DNA from: Pseudomonas peli
Lineage (GTDB): Bacteria > Pseudomonadota > Gammaproteobacteria > Pseudomonadales > Pseudomonadaceae
Direction: 5' to 3'
Length of the DNA: 64,000 bases
NCBI RefSeq assembly: GCF_900099645.1
Contig: NZ_FMTL01000003.1
Coordinates: 372,001-436,000 of the forward strand
The notes below the pieces were generated by a model. The model was not told where the DNA came from, did no database searches, and was given only the letters and a program-made list of their open reading frames with translations. Within the stretch, counting starts at the first letter, position 1. Each line of letters begins with the position of its first letter. This document shows, one piece after another, positions 63,277 through 64,000 of this stretch. Position numbers and translations under genes: made by a program.

Positions 63277-63499
63277 TGCTTTCTGCGGTTTCGTTTTTCT
63301 TCCCCTCGCGACCTTTCCGCACGCCCGGCAGTGCAGTCGGGGGCCGCTCACTCGGTGGCTTATCCATAGGCGACCCGGCTTTGACGCTTTCGGCAATACC
63401 CCAGTCGTTTTTGCACCGGGTCGCCCAAGCCCCCGGGGATATGCTCAGTCCAAAGCGCCAACAACGGGTTTGGCGACACCGCTAAAAGGGGACTGCCTG

Positions 63500-64000
63500 A
63501 TGAGCCCAGCCGAATTACACGCCGACAGCATCGTTATTGACGGGCTGATCATCGCCAAGTGGAACCGCGAACTGTTCGAAGACATGCGCAAAGGCGGCCT
63601 CACCGCCGCCAACTGCACCGTGTCGGTGTGGGAAGGCTTCCAGGCGACGGTGAACAACATCGCCGCCAGCCAGAAGCTGATCCGCGAAAACAGCGACCTG
63701 GTGATGCCCGTGCGCACCACCGCCGACATTCGTACCGCCAAGGCGCAGGGCAAGACCGGCATCCTTTTCGGCTTCCAGAACGCCCATGCGTTCGAAGATC
63801 AGATCGGTTACGTCGAGGTGTTCAAGCAGCTCGGCGTGGGCATTGTGCAGATGTGCTACAACACCCAGAACCTGGTCGGCACCGGCTGTTACGAGCGTGA
63901 CGGCGGGCTGTCCGGCTTCGGCCGCGAGATCGTTGCCGAGATGAACCGCGTCGGCATCATGTGCGACCTCTCGCATGTGGGTTCGAAGACTTCCGAGGAA
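63500..64000 (+). CDS. Membrane dipeptidase (M19)-family protein, 3' end outside window
   Basis: First 167 residues of a renal-dipeptidase/M19-type TIM-barrel protein. AAAAGGGGA precedes ATG 63500. Recognisable blocks are ADSIVIDGLIIAKWN, FGFQNAHAFED, GIVQMCYNTQN and MCDLSHVGSKT. The usual first zinc motif DGHxD is replaced by DGLIIAKW, a feature of the homologue found beside the dimethylglycine catabolism genes in P. aeruginosa (PA5396 region). The gene runs off the window. Its position after gbcA suggests the betaine degradation genes continue to the right, but its exact role is unknown. Confidence 0.82.
   Translation, partial: MSPAELHADSIVIDGLIIAKWNRELFEDMRKGGLTAANCTVSVWEGFQATVNNIAASQKLIRENSDLVMPVRTTADIRTAKAQGKTGILFGFQNAHAFEDQIGYVEVFKQLGVGIVQMCYNTQNLVGTGCYERDGGLSGFGREIVAEMNRVGIMCDLSHVGSKTSEE

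Noticed and set aside
63059..63367. 102-aa minus-strand open frame
   Set aside because: It runs antisense through the CrcZ/Y-like RNA and its terminator, has no ribosome binding site and no coding signature.

Overview
The window is a chromosomal segment of a Pseudomonas species in the broad sense, not P. aeruginosa itself. The evidence is the Pseudomonas-type medium-chain-length PHA locus (phaC1-phaZ-phaC2-phaD facing phaI-phaF), the gbcA/gbcB/gbdR/cbcXWV/betIBA choline catabolism genes, the tatABC-hisIE-ubiEJB block and Pseudomonas REP sequences. No tRNA, rRNA, CRISPR array, prophage or transposase gene was seen. The first and last genes are cut by the window edges.

Layout. 1-9.5 kb: membrane and envelope proteins of unknown function (DUF2339, DUF3999), a membrane diguanylate cyclase, fructose-1,6-bisphosphatase, DUF924, a small lipoprotein, lipocalin and a DUF2141 protein. 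9.5-17.5 kb: two convergent, tightly overlapping operons forming an uncharacterised lipid or polyketide cluster. The + operon has a DarA-like flavoprotein, a DarB-like ketosynthase, a small unknown protein and a BtrH-like acyltransferase. The - operon has a hotdog dehydratase, an ABC exporter, an ACP, a ketosynthase and a half-ketosynthase. 17.6-24.9 kb: a membrane methyltransferase, esterase EstA, pip-dtd, a kappa-GST-like protein, an SDR with a divergent HxlR regulator, and rsmE. 24.8-30.1 kb: tatC-B-A, hisE-hisI and ubiB-J-E. 30.2-37.6 kb: the PHA locus. 37.6-42.5 kb: DUF971, hslUV, an FtsN-like protein and argS.

42.7-46.8 kb holds betA, betB and betI (choline to betaine). 46.8-48.7 kb has small enzymes and hypotheticals. 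48.8-50.4 kb is an AT-rich insert built like an integron cassette array without an integrase: minus-strand hypothetical genes separated by two attC-like sites. 50.5-56.3 kb has three quaternary-amine binding proteins and the cbcWV permease/ATPase. 56.6-62.6 kb has sdaB, gbdR, gbcB and gbcA. Together these import choline and betaine, oxidise choline to betaine, demethylate betaine and deaminate serine to pyruvate. Four near-identical BetI-type boxes mark this region.

The least expected non-coding element lies at 62.9-63.3 kb. A near-consensus sigma-54 promoter is followed by about 364 nt rich in AANAANAA motifs and closed by a strong terminator. This is the architecture of the CrcZ/CrcY family of small RNAs, which titrate Hfq/Crc in carbon catabolite repression. 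A matching A-rich motif sits in the first codons of phaC1. Two matching palindromes upstream of phaC1 and phaI are proposed PhaD operators.
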